Source: Kiritimatiellia bacterium
Lineage (GTDB): Bacteria; Verrucomicrobiota; Kiritimatiellia; RFP12; UBA1067
NCBI GenBank assembly: GCA_017962315.1
Contig: JAGCVN010000079.1
Span: forward strand, 1 to 60,849
Direction: 5' to 3'
DNA: 60,849 nucleotides
Part shown: piece by piece, positions 17,214 through 26,032 of the stretch
Numbering within the stretch: the first letter of the stretch is position 1
Layout of the letters: the number at the start of each line of letters is the position of its first letter
Program-made: the position numbers and the translations under genes
The notes under the pieces: generated by a model
Told to the model about the DNA's origin: nothing
The model's database searches: none
Seen by the model: only the letters and a program-made list of their open reading frames with translations

Positions 17214-17242
17214 TTTACATTCCGGACGGGAACGTGTAAACT
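17214..17242 (+). promoter_or_regulatory. Promoter TTTACA-17-TAAACT
   Basis: TTTACA (17214-17219), 17 bases, TAAACT (17237-17242), followed by a leader of about 65 bases and a GGAGG ribosome binding site before the gene at 17314. Confidence 0.65.
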
Positions 17243-17313
17243 GGCCACAAACATGGGGTTGTCACCGAGTATGCGGCGGGTGCCGTTCCAGGGCCCCCAG
17301 GAGGACTGAAGTA

Positions 17314-18087
17314 ATGGACAAGAACGCAGACGTTTTTGCAAAAACAGTGAATGAATTCCTGGCCACGCACCAAGTGGCGGGAATCGAGGATTATGCCGCG
17401 TTTGCCCGCTACGCGGCGGAAGTACCGGTCAAAGGGACTGTGTCGGCGGAGGTAACCCCCGCGCACAAGGCGCGGAAGGTGCGTTTCTGGGGGGCGCTTG
17501 AACACCTTCCCTTGATGAAAGCTTGGGGGTTGGATGTGGCGGAGTTCGATCCGGACGCCGCCGCGCGCGGGTGCGTGCCGGATGTGATTTTCTGCCACCT
17601 CATGCCGGGGTATTCGCAGGGTGACGTGGATCAGATTCTCGGCGCCGTGCGTCGCGGCACGCACTTCGTCACCTTGCAGTGTACGGACCGCTGGAGCGAG
17701 GTGCTCGCCAAACGGTTCGGTTGCAACTACGACGGCGTCCTCACCGTTCCTTCCGACGCGGAGGGCGGCGTGTTCTTCGCAAACTGTCCGAAACTGTTCG
17801 AGGGATTCCCGAAGGGACGCCTCGGCGCGGACGTCCTGCCCTTCATGGGGAGGAACCGTCACGGGATGTACCTGACGGGCGACCGTTGCCTGCTGGGGGT
17901 CGCCGATACGAAGAAGCGGCGCATCGCGACCTCCATTGCGCAGTATGCGTATGGCAAAGGGGCGATTACCCTCGTGGGACCTTGTGCCCAGGCGGGTAAT
18001 CTACAATGCACGGGCGCGGATTACAAACGGCTTCTCTTGAACCTCATCACCCTCTTGCCGCCGGTGTGCGGTGCGGCGTGCCGGTAA
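17314..18087 (+). CDS. Glutamine-amidotransferase-like (ThuA-type) cytoplasmic protein
   Basis: 257 residues, no signal peptide. The layout suggests the class I amidotransferase-like fold seen in ThuA and beta-galactosidase trimerisation domains: an N-terminal segment, PDVIFCHLMPGYSQGDVD, GTHFVTLQCTDRWSEV, then GMYLTGDRCLLGV, GKGAITLVGPCAQAG and a closing DYKRLLLNLITLL. No clear nucleophile-elbow Cys was identified, so catalysis is uncertain. GGAGG lies about 10 bases before the ATG. It is 15 bases ahead of a Tat-exported Gfo/Idh oxidoreductase, a pairing that suggests a role in sugar or polyol handling. Confidence 0.5.
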   Translation: MDKNADVFAKTVNEFLATHQVAGIEDYAAFARYAAEVPVKGTVSAEVTPAHKARKVRFWGALEHLPLMKAWGLDVAEFDPDAAARGCVPDVIFCHLMPGYSQGDVDQILGAVRRGTHFVTLQCTDRWSEVLAKRFGCNYDGVLTVPSDAEGGVFFANCPKLFEGFPKGRLGADVLPFMGRNRHGMYLTGDRCLLGVADTKKRRIATSIAQYAYGKGAITLVGPCAQAGNLQCTGADYKRLLLNLITLLPPVCGAACR

Positions 18088-18102
18088 CGAAAGGAACGAA
18101 CC

Positions 18103-19575
18103 ATGAACGCAACACGCAGGAATTTTTTGAAGTCCGCCCTTGCGGCGGGTGTTTTCCCGACCATCGTCCCCGCGAGCGTCCTCGGCGCGGACGCCCCGAG
18201 CAACAAGCTCCAGATCGCGCTGATCGGATGTGGACGCATCGGTACTTCGATGGACATCGGCGGCCTCCTCCAGAACCAGGACCTCGCGATGCTCACCACG
18301 ATCTGCGATGTCGATATCCTCCGTCTCCAGAACATGAAGGAGCTTGCGGAGCGTCGTTACCAGCGCAAGATGGACCACCTCAAGCTGGAGATGGATTACC
18401 GCAAGGTGTTGGATGACCCCGGCATCGACGGCGTGATGATCTGCACGCAGGATCACTGGCACGCGCGCATGGTGGTCGAAGCCTGCTACAAAGGCAAGGA
18501 CGTCTACGTACAGAAGCCGATGGCGCTTTCCGTTGAAGAGAGCGAGGCGATCCGTGAGGCCGTAAGGCTCACGGGGCGTATCTTCCACATCGGGACGCAG
18601 CAACGGTGCGACAAAGGATGCGGCGCCGGGTTCGTGAAGGGCGTGGAATACGTCCGCAGCGGACGCCTCGGCAAGATCGAGCGCATCGACGTGGGGATTA
18701 TCGACAACTCGCCGAAGAGCGAATGGCTCGTTCCCTCCATCGAGCGCACACCCGATCCGAAGGACTTCGACTTTGACCTCTGGCTCGGACCCGCGAGTGC
18801 CGACGTGCGTTATTCGCAGTTGCGTACGCACTGGCGCCGGTATCGTTCCGACGGGCGTCTCGACATCCCCGGACAGAACGTCGGCTGGCTTCAGATCAAG
18901 GACTACTGCACCGGCAACATCTCCGGCTGGGGCTCGCACCACATGGACATCGCGCAATGGGCACTGGACAACGCCGGTCCCGTCTCCGTGAAATGCGAAA
19001 AGGTGAAATTCCTCGGCGGACGCCTTTTCAACGTCCACGACGACTGCCTTATCACGTACAAGTACAACCTCGGCGGGCATATCGTGGAACTCAGCCTGGG
19101 TACGCCGCGCTTGAGCGGCTACCGTTGCGGCGTCCGCTGGTACGGGGCGAACGGCGACTGGATTTCCACCAGCCGTTCAACTACGAAGGCGCCGCACGGG
19201 AAGTTGATCGACACCGCCTTCAAGGAGAAGGCCGAGTACTGGCGTCCCTGCGAGGCGAACAGAAAAGAACTCATCACTGGAGACCCGGAGGTGAAGATCG
19301 TCCACAACCCGGACAACCACCACCGTCCCTGGTTCCTCGGGATGCGTTCGCGCAAGGACACGAACATCACCGTGGAAGAAGCGAACATCTCGACGATTTC
19401 CTGCATCCTCGGCTATCACGCGATGAACAACGCCGGATACGAAATCGGTTGGGATCCCGCGAAGCGCGACTTCACGAATCCTGCCGACCACCAGAAGCTC
19501 TACTCCTGCTTCGAACGTCCGCAGTTCGCCGTTGCGCCGATCCTCGCGGAAATCCGCAAACAGAAACGGGCTTAA
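18103..19575 (+). CDS. Gfo/Idh/MocA-family oxidoreductase with Tat signal
   Basis: 490 residues. The N-terminus RRNFLKSALAAGVFPTIVPA is a twin-arginine signal, so the folded enzyme with bound NAD(P) would be exported. LIGCGRIGTSMD is the dinucleotide-binding motif and QKPMALSVEES the family lysine-proline motif. GWGSHHMDIAQWAL carries the conserved His of the active site. Substrates in this family are sugars, inositols or glycosides. It follows the ThuA-like gene in the same unit. Confidence 0.88.
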   Translation: MNATRRNFLKSALAAGVFPTIVPASVLGADAPSNKLQIALIGCGRIGTSMDIGGLLQNQDLAMLTTICDVDILRLQNMKELAERRYQRKMDHLKLEMDYRKVLDDPGIDGVMICTQDHWHARMVVEACYKGKDVYVQKPMALSVEESEAIREAVRLTGRIFHIGTQQRCDKGCGAGFVKGVEYVRSGRLGKIERIDVGIIDNSPKSEWLVPSIERTPDPKDFDFDLWLGPASADVRYSQLRTHWRRYRSDGRLDIPGQNVGWLQIKDYCTGNISGWGSHHMDIAQWALDNAGPVSVKCEKVKFLGGRLFNVHDDCLITYKYNLGGHIVELSLGTPRLSGYRCGVRWYGANGDWISTSRSTTKAPHGKLIDTAFKEKAEYWRPCEANRKELITGDPEVKIVHNPDNHHRPWFLGMRSRKDTNITVEEANISTISCILGYHAMNNAGYEIGWDPAKRDFTNPADHQKLYSCFERPQFAVAPILAEIRKQKRA

Positions 19576-19588
19576 GGCAATAGCGGTC

Positions 19589-19620
19589 AATTCCGTCCGA
19601 TTGCCATCGATTGTCAACAA
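19589..19620. repeat. 10-bp-period repeat, locus A (ATTGCCATCG type)
   Basis: After the oxidoreductase stop the sequence steps in units of 10: ATTCCGTCCG, ATTGCCATCG, ATTGTCAACA. The same 10-base periodicity and core CGATTGCC recur at 47978 and 49416. It lies in the short space between two convergent genes. Confidence 0.45.
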
Positions 19621-19623
19621 AGA

Positions 19624-19662
19624 GTTAACGGTGCCTTTCGCTTTGCGAAGGACGCCGTTAAC
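19624..19662. terminator. Long hairpin between convergent genes, overlapping a stop codon
   Basis: GTTAACGG (19624-19631) pairs with CCGTTAAC (19655-19662), and inside it CCTTTCGC pairs with GCGAAGG around a TTT loop. The minus-strand gene's TAA stop (19658-19660) is inside the stem. There is no T-run on either side, so a classical terminator is uncertain. A bidirectional stop or mRNA-protecting stem is likely. Confidence 0.5.
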
Positions 19663-20257
19663 CGTTGTACCCGCGCGCTTCGAGCAGGACCCCCCCGTTC
19701 CGGGCGAGTTCGAGGAAGAGACGTAGGTTTCCGGGTTGGCGGGGAAAGGTTTCCGTAACCACTCCAAGCCCCGTTCCGTCAAGGCGGTTGGGGTCTCGGG
19801 TAAGCGTCAGATCGTAAAAAGGGAACCGTAATTGCTCTGGCAGCGCAAGCCAGATGTCCTCCAACCGCACGGTGAGCATACGGGGTGCCGCCGTGATGCA
19901 CGCGACACGGAAAGCGCCGGCCGCCGCATCCTCTGCGAATCCCATCAGGAACGCGCCGAATTCGCCGCGCAGAAAACGGATGCCGCCGCCGGACAACAAG
20001 GCGAACGCGCTTCGGAACGCGGGTGTGACGGACGCCCCGAGGGCGAACGAGACAGCGGGTTCAAAGGGGGCGACGGAAAAGAAATACGCAAGCGCGGAGG
20101 CTCCGTCGGGGAGTTTCATCTCGCCGGACGGAGCCGCCTCCGCGTGCGTGTTCGCCAATTCCTGCGGCGAGTCGAACAAACGCAAAGACGCCTCGCCGCC
20201 GTCGAGCGAGACGGCGGCGAGGCAGCCAGACGGGAGGTATCGGACGACGGGCCTCAC
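19658..20257 (-). CDS. Hypothetical protein coupled to the S1-domain gene
   Basis: 199 residues starting from a GTG whose last bases overlap the TGA stop of the S1-domain gene (GTGA), so it is translated from the same message. No signal peptide and no recognised domain. The protein is rich in Leu, Ala, Gly and Phe and has a strand-like pattern (FLRGEFGAFLMGFAED, VACITAAPRMLTVRLEDIW, GNLRLFLELARNGG). The partnership with an RNA-binding S1 protein is the only functional clue. Its stop codon sits in a hairpin. Confidence 0.7.
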   Translation of the reverse strand: MRPVVRYLPSGCLAAVSLDGGEASLRLFDSPQELANTHAEAAPSGEMKLPDGASALAYFFSVAPFEPAVSFALGASVTPAFRSAFALLSGGGIRFLRGEFGAFLMGFAEDAAAGAFRVACITAAPRMLTVRLEDIWLALPEQLRFPFYDLTLTRDPNRLDGTGLGVVTETFPRQPGNLRLFLELARNGGVLLEARGYNG

Positions 20258-21708
20258 AGCTCCAGACCGGAGAAGGCATCGCCGAGCGAACCGAGTGAAC
20301 CGGCCTGCTTCTTGTTGTCGGCAAGCCAGTTTGCAACATCCAGGCTGTCCTGCGCCTCTTGTGCCTCTTTCTCCCACTTGGAGGGAAGGGTGAGCGAGAT
20401 GCGGCCGTTGTCCAGCCCCTTGACCATGACTTCGAGCTTGCTGTCCAGGGGGAAAGCCTGTTCCATCTTCGCAAGCGCGTTTCCGCCCTTGGGAAGTCCC
20501 GTTTCGCTGATGTGCAGGAGACCGGTCTTCTCTTCGGAGAGGCGGACGAAGACACCGAAAGGCTGGATCGACTCCACGATTCCCTCCGTACGCATCCCGA
20601 TGGTCAACTCGCCGGGGTTGAGCGCCTTGATCCGTTCATCGACAAGTGCAAGGCCGAAACGGCGGCGTTCGACATCCACGCTCTCGATCTCGACCAGGAC
20701 CTCCTGTCCTTCGCTCAACACCTCGCGGGCGTTGACCAGGTGGCGGCCGCGTCCCAGCTTGCCGATCGGGATCAACCCTTCGACGCCGGGGACGAGTTGG
20801 ACGAACGCGCCGAACCGTTCCAGCTTCGTGACCTTGCCGGTGAAGGAGGTGCCCTGCGGGAATTTCTTCACCGCGTCCTCGAACGGATCGCCTTTTGCGC
20901 CGCGCAGGGAGAGGGAAATGCGGTCCGCGTCCCAGTTCAGTTCCTTGATCTGGACGTCCACCGTGTCGCCCTCCTTCAGGACGTCGGAGGGTTTGACGTT
21001 GCGTTCCCAGGAAATCTCGCGCAACGGAATCAACCCCTCCGCGCCGCCGAGGTCGACGAATGCGCCGAAATCGACGATGCGCGTGACTTTCCCAGTACAG
21101 ATCATGCCGACAAAGAGGTCTTCCTTCAACTCCTCCTTCTGCTTCTCGCGTTCCTTCTCCAGCAGGGCGCGGCGGGAGACGATCAGGTTCTGGCCGCGTT
21201 CGTCGCTGCCGTATTCGGAAATGAGGAAGTTGAACTTCTCGCCGGCATAGGAGACGCCCTCCTGGCGGAAAAGGCTGATCTGGGAGTAAGGGCAGAACGC
21301 CCGCTGCCCGTTGACGGTCACTTCGTAGCCGCCGTTGACTTCCTTCTCGACCGTGCCCTCGACCGGCATCTGCTGCGCGTAGGCGTCGGCGAGCGAACGG
21401 TCGACCTCGCGGGAAGCGGCGAGGCGCGTGGAAAAGATGAACGCGCCGTCCTGCATCCCGGAGAAAATGACGTGGATCGTATCGCCCGGCTTGACACGGG
21501 GCTTGCCGTCCGCGACGGAACGCACCTCGTCGACGGGCAGGAGCCCTTCGCGCTTGGCATTCACGTCCAGTGTGACGTAAGGCCCGTCGACGGCGGTCAC
21601 GACCGCGTCGACCTCCTCGCCGGGATCGAACCCATTCCGGTAGTTGTCGAACTGTCCCGCCAACATGGCGGCGAAATCATCCTTTGTGAATTTCTTCTCG
21701 TCTTTCAT
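20254..21708 (-). CDS. S1-domain RNA-binding protein (ribosomal protein S1 type, five domains)
   Basis: 484 residues with five S1 (OB-fold) repeats in order: about 25-95 (AVVTAVDGPYVTLDV), 110-190 (degenerate), 205-280 (GKVTRIVDFGAFVDLGG), 290-365 (GKVTKLERFGAFVQL) and 375-455 (GIVESIQPFGVFVRL). Ribosomal protein S1 in many bacteria has four to six such domains, so this is the likely rpsA product. A shorter general RNA-binding S1 protein is the alternative. The first two repeats are the divergent, ribosome-anchoring type. It is divergent from bamA and leads a two-gene unit. Confidence 0.8.
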   Translation of the reverse strand: MKDEKKFTKDDFAAMLAGQFDNYRNGFDPGEEVDAVVTAVDGPYVTLDVNAKREGLLPVDEVRSVADGKPRVKPGDTIHVIFSGMQDGAFIFSTRLAASREVDRSLADAYAQQMPVEGTVEKEVNGGYEVTVNGQRAFCPYSQISLFRQEGVSYAGEKFNFLISEYGSDERGQNLIVSRRALLEKEREKQKEELKEDLFVGMICTGKVTRIVDFGAFVDLGGAEGLIPLREISWERNVKPSDVLKEGDTVDVQIKELNWDADRISLSLRGAKGDPFEDAVKKFPQGTSFTGKVTKLERFGAFVQLVPGVEGLIPIGKLGRGRHLVNAREVLSEGQEVLVEIESVDVERRRFGLALVDERIKALNPGELTIGMRTEGIVESIQPFGVFVRLSEEKTGLLHISETGLPKGGNALAKMEQAFPLDSKLEVMVKGLDNGRISLTLPSKWEKEAQEAQDSLDVANWLADNKKQAGSLGSLGDAFSGLEL

Positions 21709-21861
21709 GTCCCTGATCCTCGTCCAACGCTCCTTGTGTTGTGGGGAACGGCGGGAATGTTACCACTTCGCCGACGCGGAATCCACCTAAAAGTGAGGGA
21801 CGTACTCCGGCGTGTCCGTTAGCGGGGTAGGACGAGCCGAATGTCTTTTGGATTTTTGGTC

Positions 21862-21890
21862 TTGTGTTTTTGTCTCATAAAGGGGATAAT
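21862..21890 (+). promoter_or_regulatory. bamA promoter, TTGTGT-17-GATAAT
   Basis: TTGTGT (21862-21867), 17 bases, GATAAT (21885-21890), then a 40-base leader with GGAG 7 bases before the bamA ATG. It sits in the 223-base divergent space between the S1 gene and bamA. Confidence 0.6.
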
Positions 21891-21931
21891 AAGCCGTTTT
21901 TAACCGAAACAACAAAAGGTTTGGAGCGTAC

Positions 21932-24298
21932 ATGAGAAGTTTGACAAGGTTGATAGCGGCGGCTACGCTGGTCTGCGCGGTCTCCGTGCGCGGGGCTGAC
22001 ACGGTTGCCGAAGTGGCGGCCCGCGAGACGGGTGTTGAGAAAGCGGGCGATGTCTCCGACGTCCTCTCCGCCGTAGGCATCGAGACGGGGCAGGAAATCA
22101 CTCAGGAGGCGCTTTCGCGTGATGTCCGCGCTTTGCTGGACACGGGGCGTTTCGCCTATGCGTCGGTCGAGGTCGAACCGCTCGGCGAGGGAAAATCCCG
22201 CGTCGTTTACGTCGTCCGCCGCCGTCTCCGCATGAGTGGACCGCTGGCCGTCAAGGGCGTGGATTACTTCAGCGAACGCAAAGTCCGCAAGCTCTCCGAA
22301 CTGGAACCGGGCGACTACATCGACGAGGCCGTCCTTGCCGAGCGCTGCGCCAAGGTGCGCGACGCCTACCGCAAGAAGCATTTCCCGGAGGTGCGTGTCG
22401 TCGCCGATACCGCGCCGGCGGGCGACGCCCCCGGCTTCGCCTCAGTCACCTTGACCGTCACTGAAGGTCCCCGTCGGAAGGTCAAGCGTTACGTTTTCGA
22501 GGGGAACACGGCGATCCCGGACAAGGAACTTCGCGCCTCTTTCGGACAGCGTCCCTGGTATGATCCCCGCGGCTGGTTCGTGGATGACCCCGTGACCGCG
22601 CAGGACTTGGAGAACGCGCGCCGCAACGCCGAAGAGGTTTACGGCCGCCACGGCTACCTCAACGCCCGCATCTCGCCGCCGGAAGAGCGAGATCTCGGCA
22701 ACGAAAAGAGCGAGATGGTCTTTCAGGTGGAAGAGGGGGATCCCTGCACCGTCGCCTCCACCGCCGTCCGGGGTGTCACGCTCTTCCCCAAGGGCGAAGT
22801 CGAAGAGTCGGTTTTGAAGGTGCTTCCCGTCGGCGCCACCGCCGGCACGGGCGAAATTGAAAAGGCCGCCAAAACCTTGCGCGACTACTACGGAAACCGC
22901 GGATATGCCGATACGCTGGCGAAACCGACGATCGAGGATGTCCCCGGCCGGCCCGGCGCCGTCGCGATCACGTTCGACCTCCGCGAGGGTGTCCGCACCA
23001 AGATCCGCGGCATCGTCATCCGCGGCAACAACGTCACCCGCGACAAGGTGATCCGCCGCGAAATCCTCGTTTCGCCGAACGATGAATACAACGAGCGCAA
23101 GATCGAGTTGAGCGAGAGCCGCATCAAGAACCTCGGTTACTTTGAAAGCGTCCGGCACTACACCGAGAATCCCGACGACGATGGAGCTCGCGATCTCGTC
23201 TACGAGGTGCAGGAGAAACGCACAGGCTCGTTCATGATCGGTGCCGGTTTCTCCAGCGTGGACAACATCGTCGGTTTCCTCGAAGTCTCCCAGAGCAACT
23301 TCGACATCCTCAACTGGCCGAACTTCACCGGTGGCGGACAGCGTGCCCGAGCGGGCGTCGAAATCGGCGATCGCCGCCAGTCCTACGAGGTTTCCTGGAC
23401 ACAGCCCTGGCTCTTCGATATGCCCATCGCCCTCACGCTCGAAGGCTACCGCCGCCAGCGGTGGTACGACGAGTGGGACGAGACGCGTACCGGCGGCGGC
23501 GTCGGGTTGTCCTATCCCGTCGCCATCGGCCGCATCGGCGCCCGTTACCGTTTGGAGCAGGTGGAGATGAGCGATGTTGACGGTCGCGAATGGTGGACAA
23601 ATCCGGGCGAAGACGGCGACTCCACGCCGGACAGCAGCGATTTTGACAATCGTTACTTCCGGTATCAGAAGCACGAGTACAGCGGCAACCTCAACAGCAT
23701 CGCCCGCCTCTACTGGTCGTATGACAGCCGCAACAGCGCCTTTGTCCCGACACGCGGCGTCCAGGCCACGGTCTTCGGCGAAATGGCGGAGGGCGGCATC
23801 GGCGACAACGAATTCTGGAAGGCCGGTGTCCAGTACAAGCAGTGGTTCCCGCTGCCGTGGTGGGGGCACGTCTTCAGCCTGAGGGGCCGTCTGGAAACCG
23901 TCGACGCGACCAACGGCGAACTGCCCGTCTACGAACGCCTCTTCCTTGGCGGCCCGCGCACGGTTCGCGGTGTTGAATACCGCGACATGGGGCCGAAACT
24001 GTATCGCGGCGAAAGGAAGACCCATGCGGCGATCGGCGGCAAGACCATGTTGCTCGTGACACCGGAGTATACGATCCCGATCGTCAAGGCGATCCGTTTC
24101 GCGGTCTTCTCCGACATCGGCTCGCTCAGTCCGGACGAGGCCGATCCCGAATTCTCCGACGTGACGGTCAGCGTGGGTTGCGGACTCCGCATCGACATTC
24201 CCGGCTTCCCGATCCGCCTGGATGTCGCCAAGCCGATTTGCGAAGACGACAGCTACACCGACGAGGAGGTCTTCTCCTTCATGATCGGTTTTGAGTAA
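21932..24298 (+). CDS. bamA: Outer-membrane protein assembly factor BamA
   Basis: 788 residues, normal size. BamA folds beta-barrel proteins into the outer membrane. A signal peptide (about 1-22) is followed by POTRA domains (YVFEGNTAIPDKELR, GIVIRGNNVTRDKVIRREI) and a C-terminal 16-strand barrel. The conserved lid-loop motif is FLGGPRTVRGVEYRDMGP. The last residues are FSFMIGFE, so the usual terminal aromatic is followed by Glu. The next genes are an OmpH/Skp chaperone and lpxD, the standard outer-membrane biogenesis order. Confidence 0.95.
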   Translation: MRSLTRLIAAATLVCAVSVRGADTVAEVAARETGVEKAGDVSDVLSAVGIETGQEITQEALSRDVRALLDTGRFAYASVEVEPLGEGKSRVVYVVRRRLRMSGPLAVKGVDYFSERKVRKLSELEPGDYIDEAVLAERCAKVRDAYRKKHFPEVRVVADTAPAGDAPGFASVTLTVTEGPRRKVKRYVFEGNTAIPDKELRASFGQRPWYDPRGWFVDDPVTAQDLENARRNAEEVYGRHGYLNARISPPEERDLGNEKSEMVFQVEEGDPCTVASTAVRGVTLFPKGEVEESVLKVLPVGATAGTGEIEKAAKTLRDYYGNRGYADTLAKPTIEDVPGRPGAVAITFDLREGVRTKIRGIVIRGNNVTRDKVIRREILVSPNDEYNERKIELSESRIKNLGYFESVRHYTENPDDDGARDLVYEVQEKRTGSFMIGAGFSSVDNIVGFLEVSQSNFDILNWPNFTGGGQRARAGVEIGDRRQSYEVSWTQPWLFDMPIALTLEGYRRQRWYDEWDETRTGGGVGLSYPVAIGRIGARYRLEQVEMSDVDGREWWTNPGEDGDSTPDSSDFDNRYFRYQKHEYSGNLNSIARLYWSYDSRNSAFVPTRGVQATVFGEMAEGGIGDNEFWKAGVQYKQWFPLPWWGHVFSLRGRLETVDATNGELPVYERLFLGGPRTVRGVEYRDMGPKLYRGERKTHAAIGGKTMLLVTPEYTIPIVKAIRFAVFSDIGSLSPDEADPEFSDVTVSVGCGLRIDIPGFPIRLDVAKPICEDDSYTDEEVFSFMIGFE

Positions 24299-24324
24299 GG
24301 TTTAAGACGAAAGGACTACGCCAG

Positions 24325-24918
24325 ATGAAATCTTGGATGATGACGGTTGCCGTGTCGGTGTTCTGCGCCGCGACGGCGTTCGGACAAGTTACCGTGAGCA
24401 TGGTAGACTTGGTGCGGTTCCACCCCTCCCGTGAGCGCGACCGCAAGTTGATGAAGGACACCGAGAAGGAATACCAGTCGAAGATCGACAAGCAGCGCGA
24501 CCGCTTCGAGGAACTGCGCACGGCCTATGAACGCGCCGTCCGCGAGGCGCGGAATCCCGCCCTCGCCGAAAAGGCGCGGCAGGAAGCCGAGGCCGCCGCC
24601 CTCAAACAGCGCGACGCCCTCGCCGAGGCGGACCGTGAACTCCGCGAAGTGATCCGGAAGTATCAGGACGAACTTCAGAATCTCGATACCCGCCTCCTCC
24701 GCCAGGTCACCCGCGAAATCCGCGACAAGATCGGCAAATACGCCAAGGCGAAGGGGTACACGACGGTGCTGGACAGCACGACCATTCCGTATGCCGATCC
24801 TTCGCTCGATGTGACGGACGACATCCTGAGAGCGCTCGGTGTCGATCCAAAAGTCCGCGCCGAGGCGCTGGCCAAGGAAAAGGCGGAGTCGGACAAGGAA
24901 GAGGCGAAGAAGGAGTAA
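24325..24918 (+). CDS. skp: Periplasmic chaperone OmpH/Skp
   Basis: 197 residues: signal peptide (MKSWMMTVAVSVFCAATAFGQ), a short beta segment (VSMVDLVRFHPSRERD), a long charged coiled coil (about 45-135, rich in Arg, Glu and Ala), then KIGKYAKAKGYTTVLDSTTI returning to the body. This is the Skp jellyfish layout, which carries unfolded outer-membrane proteins to BamA. It lies between bamA and lpxD, as in many Gram-negatives. The tail is Lys/Glu-rich. Confidence 0.9.
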   Translation: MKSWMMTVAVSVFCAATAFGQVTVSMVDLVRFHPSRERDRKLMKDTEKEYQSKIDKQRDRFEELRTAYERAVREARNPALAEKARQEAEAAALKQRDALAEADRELREVIRKYQDELQNLDTRLLRQVTREIRDKIGKYAKAKGYTTVLDSTTIPYADPSLDVTDDILRALGVDPKVRAEALAKEKAESDKEEAKKE

Positions 24919-24926
24919 GGGCGGCG

Positions 24927-25982
24927 ATGGCGATGACAGTGCGCGAGCTGGCCGCGAAGTTGAACGGCCGCGTGGAAGGCGACGAGTCGCAGGAAATCCA
25001 TGCCCTCGCCTCCCTTCGTGAGGCCCGCGCGGGCGACCTCTCCTTCCTGCACGAGGCGAAGTACGAGCGTCAGTTGTCCCAGACGCGGGCGACGGCGGTC
25101 CTCGTCGCCGAAGATTGGGCGGGCGAGAGTTCCGCGAAGGCGTTGATCCGCGTGGCGGACCCCAACGGCGCGTTCGCCCAGGCTGCGCCCTGGTTCGCAC
25201 CGCCGGAGCCGATGCGCGAGCCGGGCATCCATCCGACGGCGGTCATCGCGCCGACGGCGAAACTCGGCGAAGGCGTTTACGTCGGACCATGGACGGTCGT
25301 CGAGGACGGCGCAGTGGTCGGCGACGGTTGCGTCATCGAGGCCCAGGTCTTCATCGGGCAACGTGTCGTGATGGGACGCCGGTGCCACATCTACCCCCAA
25401 GTTACCGTCCGCGAAGGATGTACGATGGGTGACCGCTGCATTCTGCATTGCGGCGTCCGCATCGGCGGCGACGGCTACGGATACAATCCCGTGTTCCAGC
25501 CGGACGGTACGATCCGGGTCGATAAGATCCCGCAGCTGGGTATCGTCGAACTCGGCAACGATGTGGAGGTCGGCAGCAACACGACCATCGACCGCGCCCG
25601 CTTCGGACGCACGCGTATCGGCAACAGCACGAAAATCGACAATCTGGTACAGATCGGGCACAACGTGCAGGTCGGCGACTACAGCGGTTTGATCGCGCAG
25701 TCCGGCATCGCCGGATCGGCGCGGATCGGAAACGGCTGTCTCGTCTGGGCGCAGGCGGGCGTCTCCGGACACATCGAGATCCACGACCGCGCCCAAGTCG
25801 GACCGCAGGCGGGGGTCTCGAAAGACGTGCCGTCGGGCACCTACTTTCTAGGTACGCCGGCCTCGCCGAAAAAGGAATTCGCCGCCACGCTGCTGATTCC
25901 TCGCGAAGTCGCGAAGTTGCGGAAACAGGTGGCGGAATTGAAACAGCGCCTGGAGGCACTGGAGTCGGGTAGGGACGCCTGA
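24927..25982 (+). CDS. lpxD: UDP-3-O-acylglucosamine N-acyltransferase
   Basis: 351 residues. LpxD adds the second acyl chain in lipid A synthesis. The N-terminal uridine-binding domain (about 1-100) is followed by a left-handed beta-helix of hexapeptide repeats (about 105-300). The catalytic His is in QIGHNVQVGDYSG, and VEVGSNTTIDRARFG is family-specific. A C-terminal helix (REVAKLRKQVAELKQRLEAL) ends the protein. It shows the organism makes lipid A. Only 8 bases separate it from the chaperone gene. Confidence 0.95.
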   Translation: MAMTVRELAAKLNGRVEGDESQEIHALASLREARAGDLSFLHEAKYERQLSQTRATAVLVAEDWAGESSAKALIRVADPNGAFAQAAPWFAPPEPMREPGIHPTAVIAPTAKLGEGVYVGPWTVVEDGAVVGDGCVIEAQVFIGQRVVMGRRCHIYPQVTVREGCTMGDRCILHCGVRIGGDGYGYNPVFQPDGTIRVDKIPQLGIVELGNDVEVGSNTTIDRARFGRTRIGNSTKIDNLVQIGHNVQVGDYSGLIAQSGIAGSARIGNGCLVWAQAGVSGHIEIHDRAQVGPQAGVSKDVPSGTYFLGTPASPKKEFAATLLIPREVAKLRKQVAELKQRLEALESGRDA

Positions 25983-26002
25983 CGGGGTTTTGGGAAGCAT
26001 GC

Positions 26003-26020
26003 GGCGGCGTAGTCGCCGCC
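26003..26020 (+). promoter_or_regulatory. GC hairpin directly before the ribH ribosome binding site
   Basis: GGCGGCG, loop TAGT, CGCCGCC forms a perfect 7-bp stem that ends right before AGAGGAGAAG, the ribH ribosome binding site. It may slow or tune translation of ribH relative to lpxD. No T-run follows and it is far too small for an FMN riboswitch. Confidence 0.35.
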
Positions 26021-26032
26021 AGAGGAGAAGAG

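Noticed and set aside
22442-24025. A 527-codon open frame opposite bamA
   Set aside because: Low-complexity Asp/Val/Gly-rich translation with no motif, and it is antisense to a clear BamA. The same applies to the long plus-strand frame at 55876-57258 opposite gspE.
25983-26032. An FMN riboswitch upstream of ribH
   Set aside because: The gap is 50 bases and holds one small hairpin. An FMN element needs over 100 bases with six conserved stems.
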